Positions 8,374 to 16,549 of a stretch of DNA of 64,000 nt are shown here, in pieces; position 1 is the first letter of the stretch, and every line of letters starts with the position of its first letter. The position numbers were made by a program, and so were the translations under genes. The DNA comes from Micromonospora sp. NBC_01796 (GTDB lineage: Bacteria > Actinomycetota > Actinomycetes > Mycobacteriales > Micromonosporaceae), in contig NZ_CP109078.1 in NCBI RefSeq assembly GCF_035917455.1, forward strand, positions 496,001-560,000. Direction: 5' to 3'. The notes beneath the pieces were generated by a model. The model searched no databases. It worked only from the letters and a program-made list of their open reading frames with translations, and was not told where the DNA came from.

Positions 8374-9381
8374 GTGGCAGCCGACAACGAGGTCTCCGCG
8401 TTCGCGTACACCGCCAGGCGGGTGGCGCGGCATCTGCGCTGGGCCCGTACGGAGGGGATCGGCCGGCTGATCGAGGAGGACCGGCTCAATCCGGTCGACC
8501 GGATCGGCACCGCGTTGGCGAAACGACGCTGGCGGCGGCGGGCCGGGCGCGCACCCGGTTCGGCGATGCCGGTCTACCTGGTCGGTCTGCAGCGCTCGGG
8601 CACGAACATGCTGGTCCGGGGGCTGGATTCGGCCCCCGAGGTCGAGGTACGCAACGAGAACGACCAGACCGTCTTCCACCGCTTCCAGCTCCGCCCCGAC
8701 GACGTGCTGACCGCGACGATCCGGCGCAGCCGGCACGCGTACGTCCTGGTCAAGCCGCTCTGCGAGAGCCACCGGGTGGACGAGCTGCTGGCCCTGCCGG
8801 GACTGGCGCCCGGACGCGCGCTCTGGGTCTACCGGGACGTCGACGACCGGGCCCGGTCCGAGGTGGCGAAGTTCGGTGACGCCAACCTGCGGGCGGTGCG
8901 CGCGATCGCCGACGGCAGCATCGGCGAACGGTGGCAGGGGCAGCGGCTCGACCCGGCGACGGTGGAACTGATCCGGGACTGCGACCCGAAGCGGCTGGAC
9001 CCGCACAGCGCCGCCGCACTCTTCTGGTACGTACGCAACTCGCTCTACTTCGGCCTCGGCCTGTCCGAGCGCCCCGACGTCCTGCTCTGCCGATACGACA
9101 ACCTGGTCGCCGATCCGGAGGCGCAGCTCCGCCGGCTCTGTACCTTCCTCGACTTCCCCTACCACCCACGGCTGCACGCGCACATCGCCCCGCGCCGGTC
9201 CCACGGCGCATCGGACGGATCGACCGGGCGGCAGCTACCGATCGACCCACGCGTCCGGGTGATCTGCGACGAGCTGACCGCCCGGCTCGACCCCGCCGCC
9301 GCCCTGAGCACGCCCACCACCGCGGACGCGCCCGTCGCCGCTGATGCTGGATCCGACCGGAAGGCGGCCGACCGTGGCTGA
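8374..9381 (+). CDS. Sulfotransferase 3 of the polysaccharide locus
   Basis: A 335-residue sulfotransferase-like protein. After about 60 basic N-terminal residues comes the PAPS loop YLVGLQRSGTNMLVRGL. The likely 3'-phosphate segment is WVYRDVDDRARSE, which is less canonical than in its neighbours. Near the C-terminus the pattern CRYDNLVADPEAQLRRLCTFLDF is typical of bacterial sulfotransferases. GTG at 8374 is preceded by GAGGAGG and is preferred over the longer frame to 8254. The stop overlaps the start of the next sulfotransferase. It begins a short plus-strand operon of two sulfotransferases and a glycoside hydrolase, divergent from the glycosyltransferase operon. Confidence 0.8.
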   Translation: MAADNEVSAFAYTARRVARHLRWARTEGIGRLIEEDRLNPVDRIGTALAKRRWRRRAGRAPGSAMPVYLVGLQRSGTNMLVRGLDSAPEVEVRNENDQTVFHRFQLRPDDVLTATIRRSRHAYVLVKPLCESHRVDELLALPGLAPGRALWVYRDVDDRARSEVAKFGDANLRAVRAIADGSIGERWQGQRLDPATVELIRDCDPKRLDPHSAAALFWYVRNSLYFGLGLSERPDVLLCRYDNLVADPEAQLRRLCTFLDFPYHPRLHAHIAPRRSHGASDGSTGRQLPIDPRVRVICDELTARLDPAAALSTPTTADAPVAADAGSDRKAADRG

Positions 9382-10153
9382 GCCCGAACCCCACACCGCG
9401 CCGATCTTCCTGGTCGGTTGCCAACGGTCCGGCACCACGATGCTGCGGCTGGTGCTCGACTCGCACTCCTCCATCAGCTGCGGGCCGGAGACCCGGTTCC
9501 TGCCGGACCTGCAACGGATCGTCGGACGGGACTGGGAACGGCTGTCCCGCTTCGGCTTCCCGCGCGAGGACTGGCTGCGCCGGATCCGGGAGTTCTTCGG
9601 CGGTGTACACGCCGACTACGCCGCCGCCCGGGGCAAGACCCGGTGGGCCGACAAGACCCCGCTGTACGCGATGTCGCTCGACTTCGTCACCGAGGTCTTC
9701 CCGGACGCCCAGATCGTGCACCTGATCCGGGACGGGCGGGACGTGGTGGTCTCGCACCGCAAACGGTTCGGCTACTGGTCGGCGGTGAAGTGCGTGGTCA
9801 AGTGGCCGCGCTACATCCGTACCGCCCGTGCGGTCGGCGCGACCCTGCCGGCGGACCGCTACTACGAGCTGAGGTACGAGCAGACCGTGACCGAGCCGGA
9901 GAAGGCGATGCGGGGGCTGTTCGAGTTCCTCGGCGAACCGTGGGAGGACGGCATCCTCGACTACGGCAGCAAGCAGCACGACGTGGCCCAGAAGTACACC
10001 ACCGAGGCGGACAGGCGGCGGGCGGCGGCGGACGTGTCCGCGCCGATCTACCCGTCCCGGGTCGGCACCTACCGGCGCGAACTGGACCCGTTCCTGCGCC
10101 TGCTGGTCTGGATCTTCTCCGGGCGTACGCTGCGCGCCCTGGGTTACCGGTGA
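9374..10153 (+). CDS. Sulfotransferase 4 of the polysaccharide locus
   Basis: A 259-residue sulfotransferase with clear motifs: PAPS loop FLVGCQRSGTTMLRL at about residues 12-26, 3'-phosphate motif VHLIRDGRDVVVSH at about 115-128, and the C-terminal ELRYEQTVTEPEKAMRGLFE element. GTG at 9374 is favoured because GGAAGG lies about 10 bases upstream, whereas ATG at 9344 has no ribosome-binding site. The reading frame overlaps the end of sulfotransferase 3 by 8 bases and the start of the following hydrolase by 4, so the three are translationally coupled. No signal or anchor is seen; it is a cytoplasmic enzyme. The acceptor is inferred to be the locus polysaccharide or its precursor. Confidence 0.88.
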   Translation: MAEPEPHTAPIFLVGCQRSGTTMLRLVLDSHSSISCGPETRFLPDLQRIVGRDWERLSRFGFPREDWLRRIREFFGGVHADYAAARGKTRWADKTPLYAMSLDFVTEVFPDAQIVHLIRDGRDVVVSHRKRFGYWSAVKCVVKWPRYIRTARAVGATLPADRYYELRYEQTVTEPEKAMRGLFEFLGEPWEDGILDYGSKQHDVAQKYTTEADRRRAAADVSAPIYPSRVGTYRRELDPFLRLLVWIFSGRTLRALGYR

Positions 10154-11658
10154 CGCGCGTGGGGCGGGGCCGGGCGCGTGCGCTGGCCGCCGCCGTACTC
10201 GCCGCGGTGGTACTGGTCGGCGCCGGGTGCACCTCCGACGGCGAGCAGGCGCCGCCGCCGGCATCGCCGGGCAACGGCTCCCCCTCCGGTACGCCGGCAC
10301 CCGGCGACACCGGGCCGGGGCGCCCCGTCGACGGGGTGAGCAACCCGTTCGGGGCCCACTGGGACTGGTCCCGGTACGACCAGTTCGCGCCGTACCTGGC
10401 GAAGATCGGCGGCTCGGCCACCTACGAGGAACTCACCTGGTGCGAGATCGAGCGGACCTCGGGGCAGCTCGACTGGGCCGAACTGGACCGGATCGCCACC
10501 CGGAGCCGTGACCTCGGCATCAAGCTGCACCTGAAGATCCGTACCGGGGTGTGCTGGGCGACCGGGGGCACCGCGGCGTACACCCGGGGGGCGGCGAACA
10601 AGACCGAGTCGGCGATGCCGACCGACCTGGCCGCGTACCGGAAGTTCGTCGGGGCGGTGGTGGCCCGCTACGCCCCGTACGGGGTGCGCGAGTACGCGAT
10701 CGAGAACGAGGTCAACGCGCCGAGTTACTGGGCCGGCAGCCCCGAGGACTACGTACGCCTGGTGAAGGCCGCCGCCGAGACGATCCGCGCGACCGATCCG
10801 CAGGCACTGGTGGTCGACTCCGGGATCAGCAGCGTCGCGTACGGCATGGGGGTCGCCGACCGGTTGCTCCGGGCCGGGCGGGTGCCCGACGCGGTCGCCG
10901 CCTACCAGGCGTACTTCCAGCGGCGGGTCGGCACCCGGGGCCAGCAGATCCCGGTGGTGACCGGGGAGGCGGCGCTGCGCAAGGCGCTCGGCACCGACAC
11001 CAACACCCGCAGCCTGCGGTTCCTGGCCGCGACCGAGACCCTGTTCGCGGACCGTACGGTCGACGTCCGGCAGCTGCACTTCTACGAGCACTTCGACGGG
11101 GTGCCGCCGCTGCTGGAGTACCTGCGGGCGCAGACACCGGCCGGGGTGCCGATCCAGGCGTGGGAGGTCGGGCAGTTCTGGCGCGACGGGGACGGTGATC
11201 CGGCCAGCCGGGCCGCCGAGATGGTCAAGACCGTCACCCTGCTGGTCGCCGGTGGCATCGGCGAGATCGCGTGGCTGCCGTTGGCGTACAACCCGAACAA
11301 CGCCGCCGGCAGCGAGGTCCGGTACGGACTGCTCGACCCGAACGGCACCGAACGCGAGGCGGGCGCGATGATGGCGAGCCTGGCCGAGGCGGCCCGGGAC
11401 GCGACCGTCACCCCGTTGCCCGCCTCCGCCGCCGGCAAGCTCAACGGGGTCGCCTTCGTCCGGGGCGGCGCCAGCACGCTGGTGCTCTGGTCCGCGTCCG
11501 GTACGCCGGTCACGGTGCCGGCGGCACCCGGTGGGCAGAGCGGGGCGGTCGGCGCACCGCTGCGCGCGGCCGGCGGTGCCGGCACGACGGTCGGCGCCAC
11601 TCCCGTGCTGCTCCGCGCCGACCAGCCGGTGGACCGGATCCTCGCCGGCCTCCGCTGA
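10150..11658 (+). CDS. Secreted lipoprotein glycoside hydrolase, clan-A TIM barrel (GH39-like)
   Basis: A 502-residue lipoprotein: signal peptide with lipobox GAGC (Cys27), then a Pro/Gly/Ser-rich linker to about residue 60. The catalytic region looks like a retaining clan-A (beta/alpha)8 enzyme. An AIENEVNAP segment places the likely acid/base at Glu187, and AWEVGQFW places a likely nucleophile at Glu339. The exact GH family is uncertain. It should act outside the membrane, cutting or trimming a polysaccharide, plausibly the sulfated glycan made by the surrounding genes. The start overlaps the preceding sulfotransferase stop (GTGA); a second GTG 9 bases on is possible. Confidence 0.75.
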   Translation: MTRVGRGRARALAAAVLAAVVLVGAGCTSDGEQAPPPASPGNGSPSGTPAPGDTGPGRPVDGVSNPFGAHWDWSRYDQFAPYLAKIGGSATYEELTWCEIERTSGQLDWAELDRIATRSRDLGIKLHLKIRTGVCWATGGTAAYTRGAANKTESAMPTDLAAYRKFVGAVVARYAPYGVREYAIENEVNAPSYWAGSPEDYVRLVKAAAETIRATDPQALVVDSGISSVAYGMGVADRLLRAGRVPDAVAAYQAYFQRRVGTRGQQIPVVTGEAALRKALGTDTNTRSLRFLAATETLFADRTVDVRQLHFYEHFDGVPPLLEYLRAQTPAGVPIQAWEVGQFWRDGDGDPASRAAEMVKTVTLLVAGGIGEIAWLPLAYNPNNAAGSEVRYGLLDPNGTEREAGAMMASLAEAARDATVTPLPASAAGKLNGVAFVRGGASTLVLWSASGTPVTVPAAPGGQSGAVGAPLRAAGGAGTTVGATPVLLRADQPVDRILAGLR

Positions 11659-11680
11659 CTCATCCGGCTACGGAACCGAC

Positions 11681-11715
11681 CGTGCCCCGGGACCATGAAA
11701 CGGTCCCGGGGCACG
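11681..11715. terminator. Bidirectional hairpin terminator
   Basis: A perfect 14-bp inverted repeat (11681-11694 and 11702-11715, CGTGCCCCGGGACC and its complement) with a 7-base loop lies between two convergent stop codons, so it can end transcription from both sides. Confidence 0.8.
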
Positions 11716-11745
11716 ACCCCCGCTCTACGGAGCCTGGTGTTGGTG

Positions 11746-12195
11746 TTACTTGATGATGTCGATCTTGCGCTCGTCGTACACGGTCTTGCAGCCGACGTGG
11801 TCGCAGACCTCGAGTCGGGCCGATCCGAACGCGACACCCTTGCGGTAGGGCTTCAGATCCGGGGTCACCGCGACGTTGAGCTTCTGCTGGTCGCCGGTGC
11901 ACTCCTGGATGGTGACCGTCTTGTCGCCCTTGGCGATGTTGTTGCCCACCGCCTGGGTGACCTCCACCGTCAGGGCGGCGTACGAACCGGGCGTGCAGGC
12001 GACCTTGACCGGCGCGAACACCACCGCGCCGTTCGCGTCGAGCCGGGCCTTGCCGCCCAGGGTCACGGCCGCCACCGAGGGCGACTCCGACTGCACGCTG
12101 ACCGCCGCGCCGGCCGGCAGGGCGAACGCGATCACGCCGCCCACCGCGATGGCCACCAGGGCGAGTGCTGACGCCCGGAAGCGGGACATCTTCAT
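11746..12195 (-). CDS. Small secreted protein of unknown function
   Basis: A 149-residue protein with a clear Sec signal peptide (residues 1-31, cleavage near AGA-AV). The mature part is about 115 residues, predicted mostly beta, with four cysteines (CTPG, QECT, EVCDHVGC) that could form two disulfides. No catalytic motif was recognised. The ATG at 12195 has GGAG upstream and overlaps the stop of the O-antigen-ligase-like gene (ATGA), so the two are co-translated. It may be an extracellular partner of the polysaccharide made by this locus, but that is inference from position only. Confidence 0.75.
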   Translation of the reverse strand: MKMSRFRASALALVAIAVGGVIAFALPAGAAVSVQSESPSVAAVTLGGKARLDANGAVVFAPVKVACTPGSYAALTVEVTQAVGNNIAKGDKTVTIQECTGDQQKLNVAVTPDLKPYRKGVAFGSARLEVCDHVGCKTVYDERKIDIIK

Positions 12196-13652
12196 TGCTT
12201 CTCCTCTACTACCGTCGAACTGGGTTGGATCTCCCCGGTGGCGGGCGCGGCGAGCCCGACGAGCAGTGCGCCGACGAGCGGCAGAACCGCGATGTGCCAC
12301 AGGAAGTCGAAGCCGCTGTGCACGGCGAACGCCGTGAGTGCGGCAAACGCACCGGCCCTGATCCCGGCCCGGTGCTGGTCCGCACCGCCCCGGCGGACGG
12401 CCAGGGCCATCGCCGCGAGCAGTGCCAGTAGTCCGATCCCGCCGACCACGCCGAGGTCGACGAGAAGTTGCAGGTACTCGTTGTGGGCGTAGAGCGCCAG
12501 GGCGCCGTTTCCGTTGGGCGTCACCCAGAGGAAACGGGCCTGGCCCACGCCGGTCCCGATCCACGGGTTCGCCGCGACCAGGTCGAACGCGGCCGTCGCG
12601 GCACCGCTGCGGCCGGGCGAGTTGAAGTTGCCCCGGCTCGCCAGGACCGCCCGCAGGTGCTCCGAGTCCCACTGGCTCAACAGGGTCAGCCCGCCGGCCA
12701 GCACGGTCACCAGCATCGCGACCACCCGTACCCGGACGGGCAGCAGGACCGAGCCGAGGACGATGAGGGCTCCGGCCGCGAGGCCGAACATGGCGAGCGC
12801 GGGTTGTGGTTGCCCGGTGGCCGGGGTCGACGGTACGAGCGTGACCACGGCGATTCCCGCGCCCAGGATCAGCGGGCCCGCCCGGGAGATGGTCAGCCAC
12901 GGACCGGCGGCGATCGTGAGCACCACCAGTCCGGCCACCAGCGCGATCAACCCGGCCCGGCTCAGTGCCGCCCCCGTGCCGACCAGCAGCAGGTACGCAG
13001 CCCCGGCGCGGACCAGCGACCCGACGCGCTCCGCCCGTTGCGCCGCGACACCACCGTCGGGCCGGGCGAGCAGCAGCGCGATCGCGAGCAGTGCGAGCGG
13101 GGCGAGCAGCGCCGCGGCGGCGTTGGGATAGGTGAGTGTGGACGCACCCCGCCACAGTCGACCCTCGACCAGCACCGCGAACCGGGGCACCCGGTACGCC
13201 ACCCCGATCCAGGCGGTCACGGCGACCAGCACTCCGAGGCCGACCAGCGCCTCGGCCAACCGCTCCCGCTCCACCAGGGTGGTACGCGTCAGAATCAGCA
13301 CCACCGCGGCGACGCCGCCGAGTGTGGCGACCGCCCCGAGCGCCACCGGGTACGCGTCCGCGATGACCGCCCGTACCAGGATCCAGCCGGCCAGGGCACC
13401 GCAGGCCGCCACCACCGGCCAGGCGTCACGCCGTACCCGGGGCCGGAGCCGGAGGGCGACGAGCAGGGCGACCGCCACCAGTACGGTGACCAGCCACCGC
13501 CCGGCCGGGTAGTAGCCGCCCTGGGCGACCACACCGGCCGAGAGCGCCGCGATCAGTACAACAACATGTGCGGGCAGCGTGGAGCCGCCGGATTCGGTGG
13601 CCGGGTCGGCGCTGCGAGCAGCGTCCAGCCCGGATCGCGCAGAAGTACGCAT
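12192..13652 (-). CDS. O-antigen ligase/polymerase-like membrane protein (Wzy/WaaL type) 1
   Basis: A 486-residue polytopic membrane protein with about a dozen hydrophobic segments. A large loop in the C-terminal half contains NPWIGTGVGQARF and YAHNEYLQLLVDLGVVG; this N-P-x-x-G-x-G ... HN-x-(Y/F)-L pattern is diagnostic of the O-antigen ligase/polymerase fold. It should join lipid-linked oligosaccharides into polymer, or transfer them to an acceptor, at the outer membrane face. ATG at 13652 has GGGGGA upstream and is preferred to 13724. It is coupled to the small secreted protein gene. A second such protein lies at 17608, so one may polymerise and the other ligate. Confidence 0.85.
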   Translation of the reverse strand: MRTSARSGLDAARSADPATESGGSTLPAHVVVLIAALSAGVVAQGGYYPAGRWLVTVLVAVALLVALRLRPRVRRDAWPVVAACGALAGWILVRAVIADAYPVALGAVATLGGVAAVVLILTRTTLVERERLAEALVGLGVLVAVTAWIGVAYRVPRFAVLVEGRLWRGASTLTYPNAAAALLAPLALLAIALLLARPDGGVAAQRAERVGSLVRAGAAYLLLVGTGAALSRAGLIALVAGLVVLTIAAGPWLTISRAGPLILGAGIAVVTLVPSTPATGQPQPALAMFGLAAGALIVLGSVLLPVRVRVVAMLVTVLAGGLTLLSQWDSEHLRAVLASRGNFNSPGRSGAATAAFDLVAANPWIGTGVGQARFLWVTPNGNGALALYAHNEYLQLLVDLGVVGGIGLLALLAAMALAVRRGGADQHRAGIRAGAFAALTAFAVHSGFDFLWHIAVLPLVGALLVGLAAPATGEIQPSSTVVEEKQ

Positions 13653-13878
13653 CTGTCCCCCGTGGACTTCCGTCGCGTTTCTGTGATCCATGTTGATCAA
13701 AACGAGACCGGTGCCCGCCGCCACCCTTCAGCGCCGGGCACTCCCCCCGTCAGTGACCGCGTCCAGCCCGGAGCTTCACCCCCGCACCACGCTCACGGAG
13801 ATAGCACGCCCCACCCCCACCCAAGGTTGCACCCACCCCAGCAACATTCCCGACACCCCACCCCCATTGACTCACACC

Positions 13879-13939
13879 GTTGATCATGAAGTTAGCGCGC
13901 CGCCAAGCGCTTTCCGAGGTCGCTAACTTCATGATCAAC
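13879..13939. repeat. Perfect 19-bp inverted repeat (palindromic element)
   Basis: Arms GTTGATCATGAAGTTAGCG at 13879-13897 and its exact complement at 13921-13939, separated by 23 bases. The arms are AT-rich in otherwise GC-rich DNA. It lies between the stop of sulfotransferase 5 (13945) and the upstream region of the ligase-like gene. It could terminate the sulfotransferase transcript, but its composition looks more like a dispersed palindromic repeat than a normal terminator. No second copy was seen in this window. Confidence 0.85.
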
Positions 13940-13944
13940 AGCGG

Positions 13945-14811
13945 TCAGGGGGTGGGCCAGGGGGTGGGCCAGGGGGGTGGGGTGGGGAGGAGGGTTGATA
14001 GGTGGGTGTTGTGGGGGGCGAAGTGGTGGGTTAGGCGGGTGGTTAGGGCTGGGGTTAGTTGGGAGGGGCCGGGGTCGACGCGGCGGGTGTGGTGGGTGAA
14101 GGTCTCGGGGGTGAAGGGGGGCAGGTCGAGGTGGCGCAGGATCCCGGCGTACGTTCCGGCCGGGTCGGTGTGCAGGTCCTCGGTGTAGGCGACGTGGATC
14201 CGCTCCCGGGGGATGTGCGCGTACCAGCGTTCGAGCTGCTCCGCATAGCGTCCACGGGCGACGTACGAGTGGTTGCGCAGCGCCCGGTGGGCGGTACGGG
14301 TGTCCGGCCCGTCGCGCAGTGCCAGCGCCAGCCGCTCCTCCTCCGCGTCGAGCGCGTCCGCGAACGAGAGCGGCTCCGTGCCGTACGAGCGGGTGTGCAG
14401 GTAGTGCGAGTACGCCCGCTGCACCGGATCGCGCAGCAGGGCGACAAAACGCGCCTCGGGCAGGTCCGCCGCGATCCGGGCCGGCACGCTCGGATGGAAC
14501 AGGTAGTACGGGCTCGCCTCGAAACTCCGCTCGCCCGGCGCGAGGTCGGGGAAGTGGCCCCGGTACCAGCGCAGCCCCCGGGCGTGGTGCAGGCTGAAGA
14601 ACTGCAACTCCTTGCCGGTGGCGCCGCGTACGAGCGGGTGGGCGGCGAGGTAGTGGTAGAGCGACGTTGTCCCGCACCGCTGACCACCGATCACCAGGAA
14701 GTCCGGCAGCGGTCCCGGCGGTCCGGGACGGGCGGCCCGTCCCCACGCCCGCGCCGCCCGCACACCGCGCCGCAACCGATCCGTCGCCAGCCGACGGCCG
14801 ACCCCGCTCAC
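13945..14811 (-). CDS. Sulfotransferase 5 (heparan-sulfotransferase-like) of the polysaccharide locus
   Basis: A 288-residue protein of the Sulfotransfer_1 type found in glycan sulfotransferases. The PAPS loop FLVIGGQRCGTTSLYHYL lies at about residues 38-55, the family segment KELQFFS follows, and the 3'-phosphate motif is ALLRDPVQRAYSHY at about 125-138. The last ~15 residues are an odd Pro/Thr/Trp repeat (PTPPPWPTPWPTP) encoded by a very G-rich plus strand. Start is GTG at 14811, inside a 41-bp tandem repeat, with no good ribosome-binding site, so the start is uncertain. This member is the most convincing for a carbohydrate acceptor among the five. Confidence 0.85.
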   Translation of the reverse strand: MSGVGRRLATDRLRRGVRAARAWGRAARPGPPGPLPDFLVIGGQRCGTTSLYHYLAAHPLVRGATGKELQFFSLHHARGLRWYRGHFPDLAPGERSFEASPYYLFHPSVPARIAADLPEARFVALLRDPVQRAYSHYLHTRSYGTEPLSFADALDAEEERLALALRDGPDTRTAHRALRNHSYVARGRYAEQLERWYAHIPRERIHVAYTEDLHTDPAGTYAGILRHLDLPPFTPETFTHHTRRVDPGPSQLTPALTTRLTHHFAPHNTHLSTLLPTPPPWPTPWPTP

Positions 14812-14900
14812 GACCGCACTCCGGCCGGTCCGGCCACGCCGATCCCGCTCACGACCGCACCCCTGCCAGTCCGGCCACGCCGATCCCGATCACGACCCGA
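14806..14900. repeat. 41-bp tandem repeat (about 2.3 copies)
   Basis: Units start at 14806, 14847 and 14888 with CTCACGACC-type beginnings; the first two are 41 bp and near-identical, and the third is partial. The array spans the start of sulfotransferase 5 and the end of the flippase gene. Confidence 0.75.
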
Positions 14901-16527
14901 CCCCGGCCGGTTCAGCCGTCCCGGCCCGACCGGAGCCAGTGCCACCAGCACCCGTGCCATCGGCACCCGGACCACCTGCACCCGGACCACTGGCACCGGC
15001 GGCACGGCGGGCGCCCCGACGGGTCACCGCGCGCAACACCATCACGTCCTCCCGACTGAGCCCGAGGGCGAGCACCGCCCCCAGGTAGACCAACGCGATC
15101 ACGGCCAGGCCGACCGCGAGTTCGGCAACCCAGCCGGGCACCAGCCACCGGGCGGCGAAACCGGCGCCCAGGGCGAGCACCGCCGCGGCCAGGCCCTTGA
15201 GCATGCCGACGGTGACCGGGACCGCGTGCACCAGCACCCGTACCTGCCAGACCCGGGCGATGTTCACCGCGGCCAGCGACACCGCCCAGGCGACCGCCGC
15301 GCCGAGGATGCCGTACGCCGGGATGAGCCAGAGGTTGAGCAGGATGTTGAGCACCAGCGCGGCGAGGTTGTCGACCATGTTGACCGACACCCGGCCGGAC
15401 ATGTTCAGCAGCGTCCCGCAGGGGCCGGTAGCCGCGTTGACGAGCTGACCGAGCGCCAGGGCGATCGTCACCGCCGCACCACCGGCCAGCGCGGACCCGT
15501 TGACCAGGTGCAGCAACTGGTCCGGCAGGACCAGCAGGGCCACGAACGCGGGCAACGAGAGGCGTACGACCCAACCGGTGGCGACCGCGTAGATCCGGCG
15601 TACCTCGTCCATCCGGCCCTGGTGGTAGAGGTGGGCCAGGTACGGGCCGAACGACGCGTTGATCGGGGCGAGGACGAACACCGCCACCGTGACCAGCCGC
15701 GTCGCCACGTGGTACGCGCCGATGTCCTCGTTGCCGTAGAAACCGAGCAGCAGGGTGTCCACCCAGATCAGCCCGGTGGAGGAGAGCGAGGACACCCAGC
15801 TCACGGTGGAGAACCGGAACAGCTCGGTGGGCCGGTACGCGGGTCGGGCGGCCCCCACCCGGCGCAGCATCCGGGCCAGGGCGACGAGGGCGAACCCGGC
15901 CGCGCTCCAGCTCGCCACCACCACCGCCCAGAACGCCCCGGTCAGCCCGGCGCCGGCCACCAGCGCCACCACCGTGAGCAGGAGCCGGGCGCCCGGCTCG
16001 TAGACCTGCCCGATCAGGGCGTACGCCCGCTGGGTGCGCCAGCCTCGGGTGGCGGCGAGCGCCGCCTCGCAGACGGTGGCGGCCGGCAGGGTCAGCGCGG
16101 CCAGCCGTAACCCGGTGGTGAGCTGCGGATCGTTGAGCGCCTCCGCCAGCCACGGTGCGCCGAGCGCGAGCCCGACCGCGATCACGGTGGACGCGGCGGC
16201 CGAGATGCCGACACCGAGCCGGATGGTGCCCCGGATCGCGGCCGGGTCGTCGTCGGCGAGGTGCACCGCGACGAACCGGGTCAGCCCGGCCCGGAACCCG
16301 GAGAGGGAGAGCAGCCCGAGCAGCGACAGGACCGCGTAGACCTGGGCGTACCGGCCGACCTCCCGCAGGCCCAGCACCCGGGCCAGCAGCAGCATGATGA
16401 GGAACAGCGCCGCCTGGCTGAGGATCGCCCCGGCCAGGTTCAGCACCCCGCCACGGGCCATTCCGCGTACCTGTTGGTCGCCGGACTCCGGCTCGGCCGG
16501 CGGCCGGCCGGTCAGCTCGCCGCTCAC
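14890..16527 (-). CDS. Polysaccharide flippase-like membrane protein (Wzx/MurJ-MATE fold)
   Basis: A 545-residue integral membrane protein with about 14 hydrophobic segments and no enzymatic motif, fitting the oligosaccharidyl-lipid flippase (Polysacc_synt) family. The N-terminal segment begins RGGVLNLAGAILSQAALFL, a common start for such flippases. It would move lipid-linked repeat units across the membrane before polymerisation. The C-terminal tail is Gly/Ala/Thr-rich and overlaps a tandem repeat. GTG at 16527 lies 23 bases after the Wzz-like stop; ATG at 16461 is an alternative. Order with Wzz-like and Wzy-like genes supports a Wzx/Wzy-type assembly route. Confidence 0.88.
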   Translation of the reverse strand: MSGELTGRPPAEPESGDQQVRGMARGGVLNLAGAILSQAALFLIMLLLARVLGLREVGRYAQVYAVLSLLGLLSLSGFRAGLTRFVAVHLADDDPAAIRGTIRLGVGISAAASTVIAVGLALGAPWLAEALNDPQLTTGLRLAALTLPAATVCEAALAATRGWRTQRAYALIGQVYEPGARLLLTVVALVAGAGLTGAFWAVVVASWSAAGFALVALARMLRRVGAARPAYRPTELFRFSTVSWVSSLSSTGLIWVDTLLLGFYGNEDIGAYHVATRLVTVAVFVLAPINASFGPYLAHLYHQGRMDEVRRIYAVATGWVVRLSLPAFVALLVLPDQLLHLVNGSALAGGAAVTIALALGQLVNAATGPCGTLLNMSGRVSVNMVDNLAALVLNILLNLWLIPAYGILGAAVAWAVSLAAVNIARVWQVRVLVHAVPVTVGMLKGLAAAVLALGAGFAARWLVPGWVAELAVGLAVIALVYLGAVLALGLSREDVMVLRAVTRRGARRAAGASGPGAGGPGADGTGAGGTGSGRAGTAEPAGVGS

Positions 16528-16549
16528 CCGGCGGTCCGGTCCCGACCGG

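Noticed and set aside
13879-13939. Inverted repeat as an insertion-sequence end pair
   Set aside because: Only 23 bases separate the arms, no transposase is nearby and no target duplication was seen.
14806-14900. Possible CRISPR-like array
   Set aside because: Units are contiguous without unique spacers and there are only two to three copies; it is a minisatellite, and no cas gene is present.
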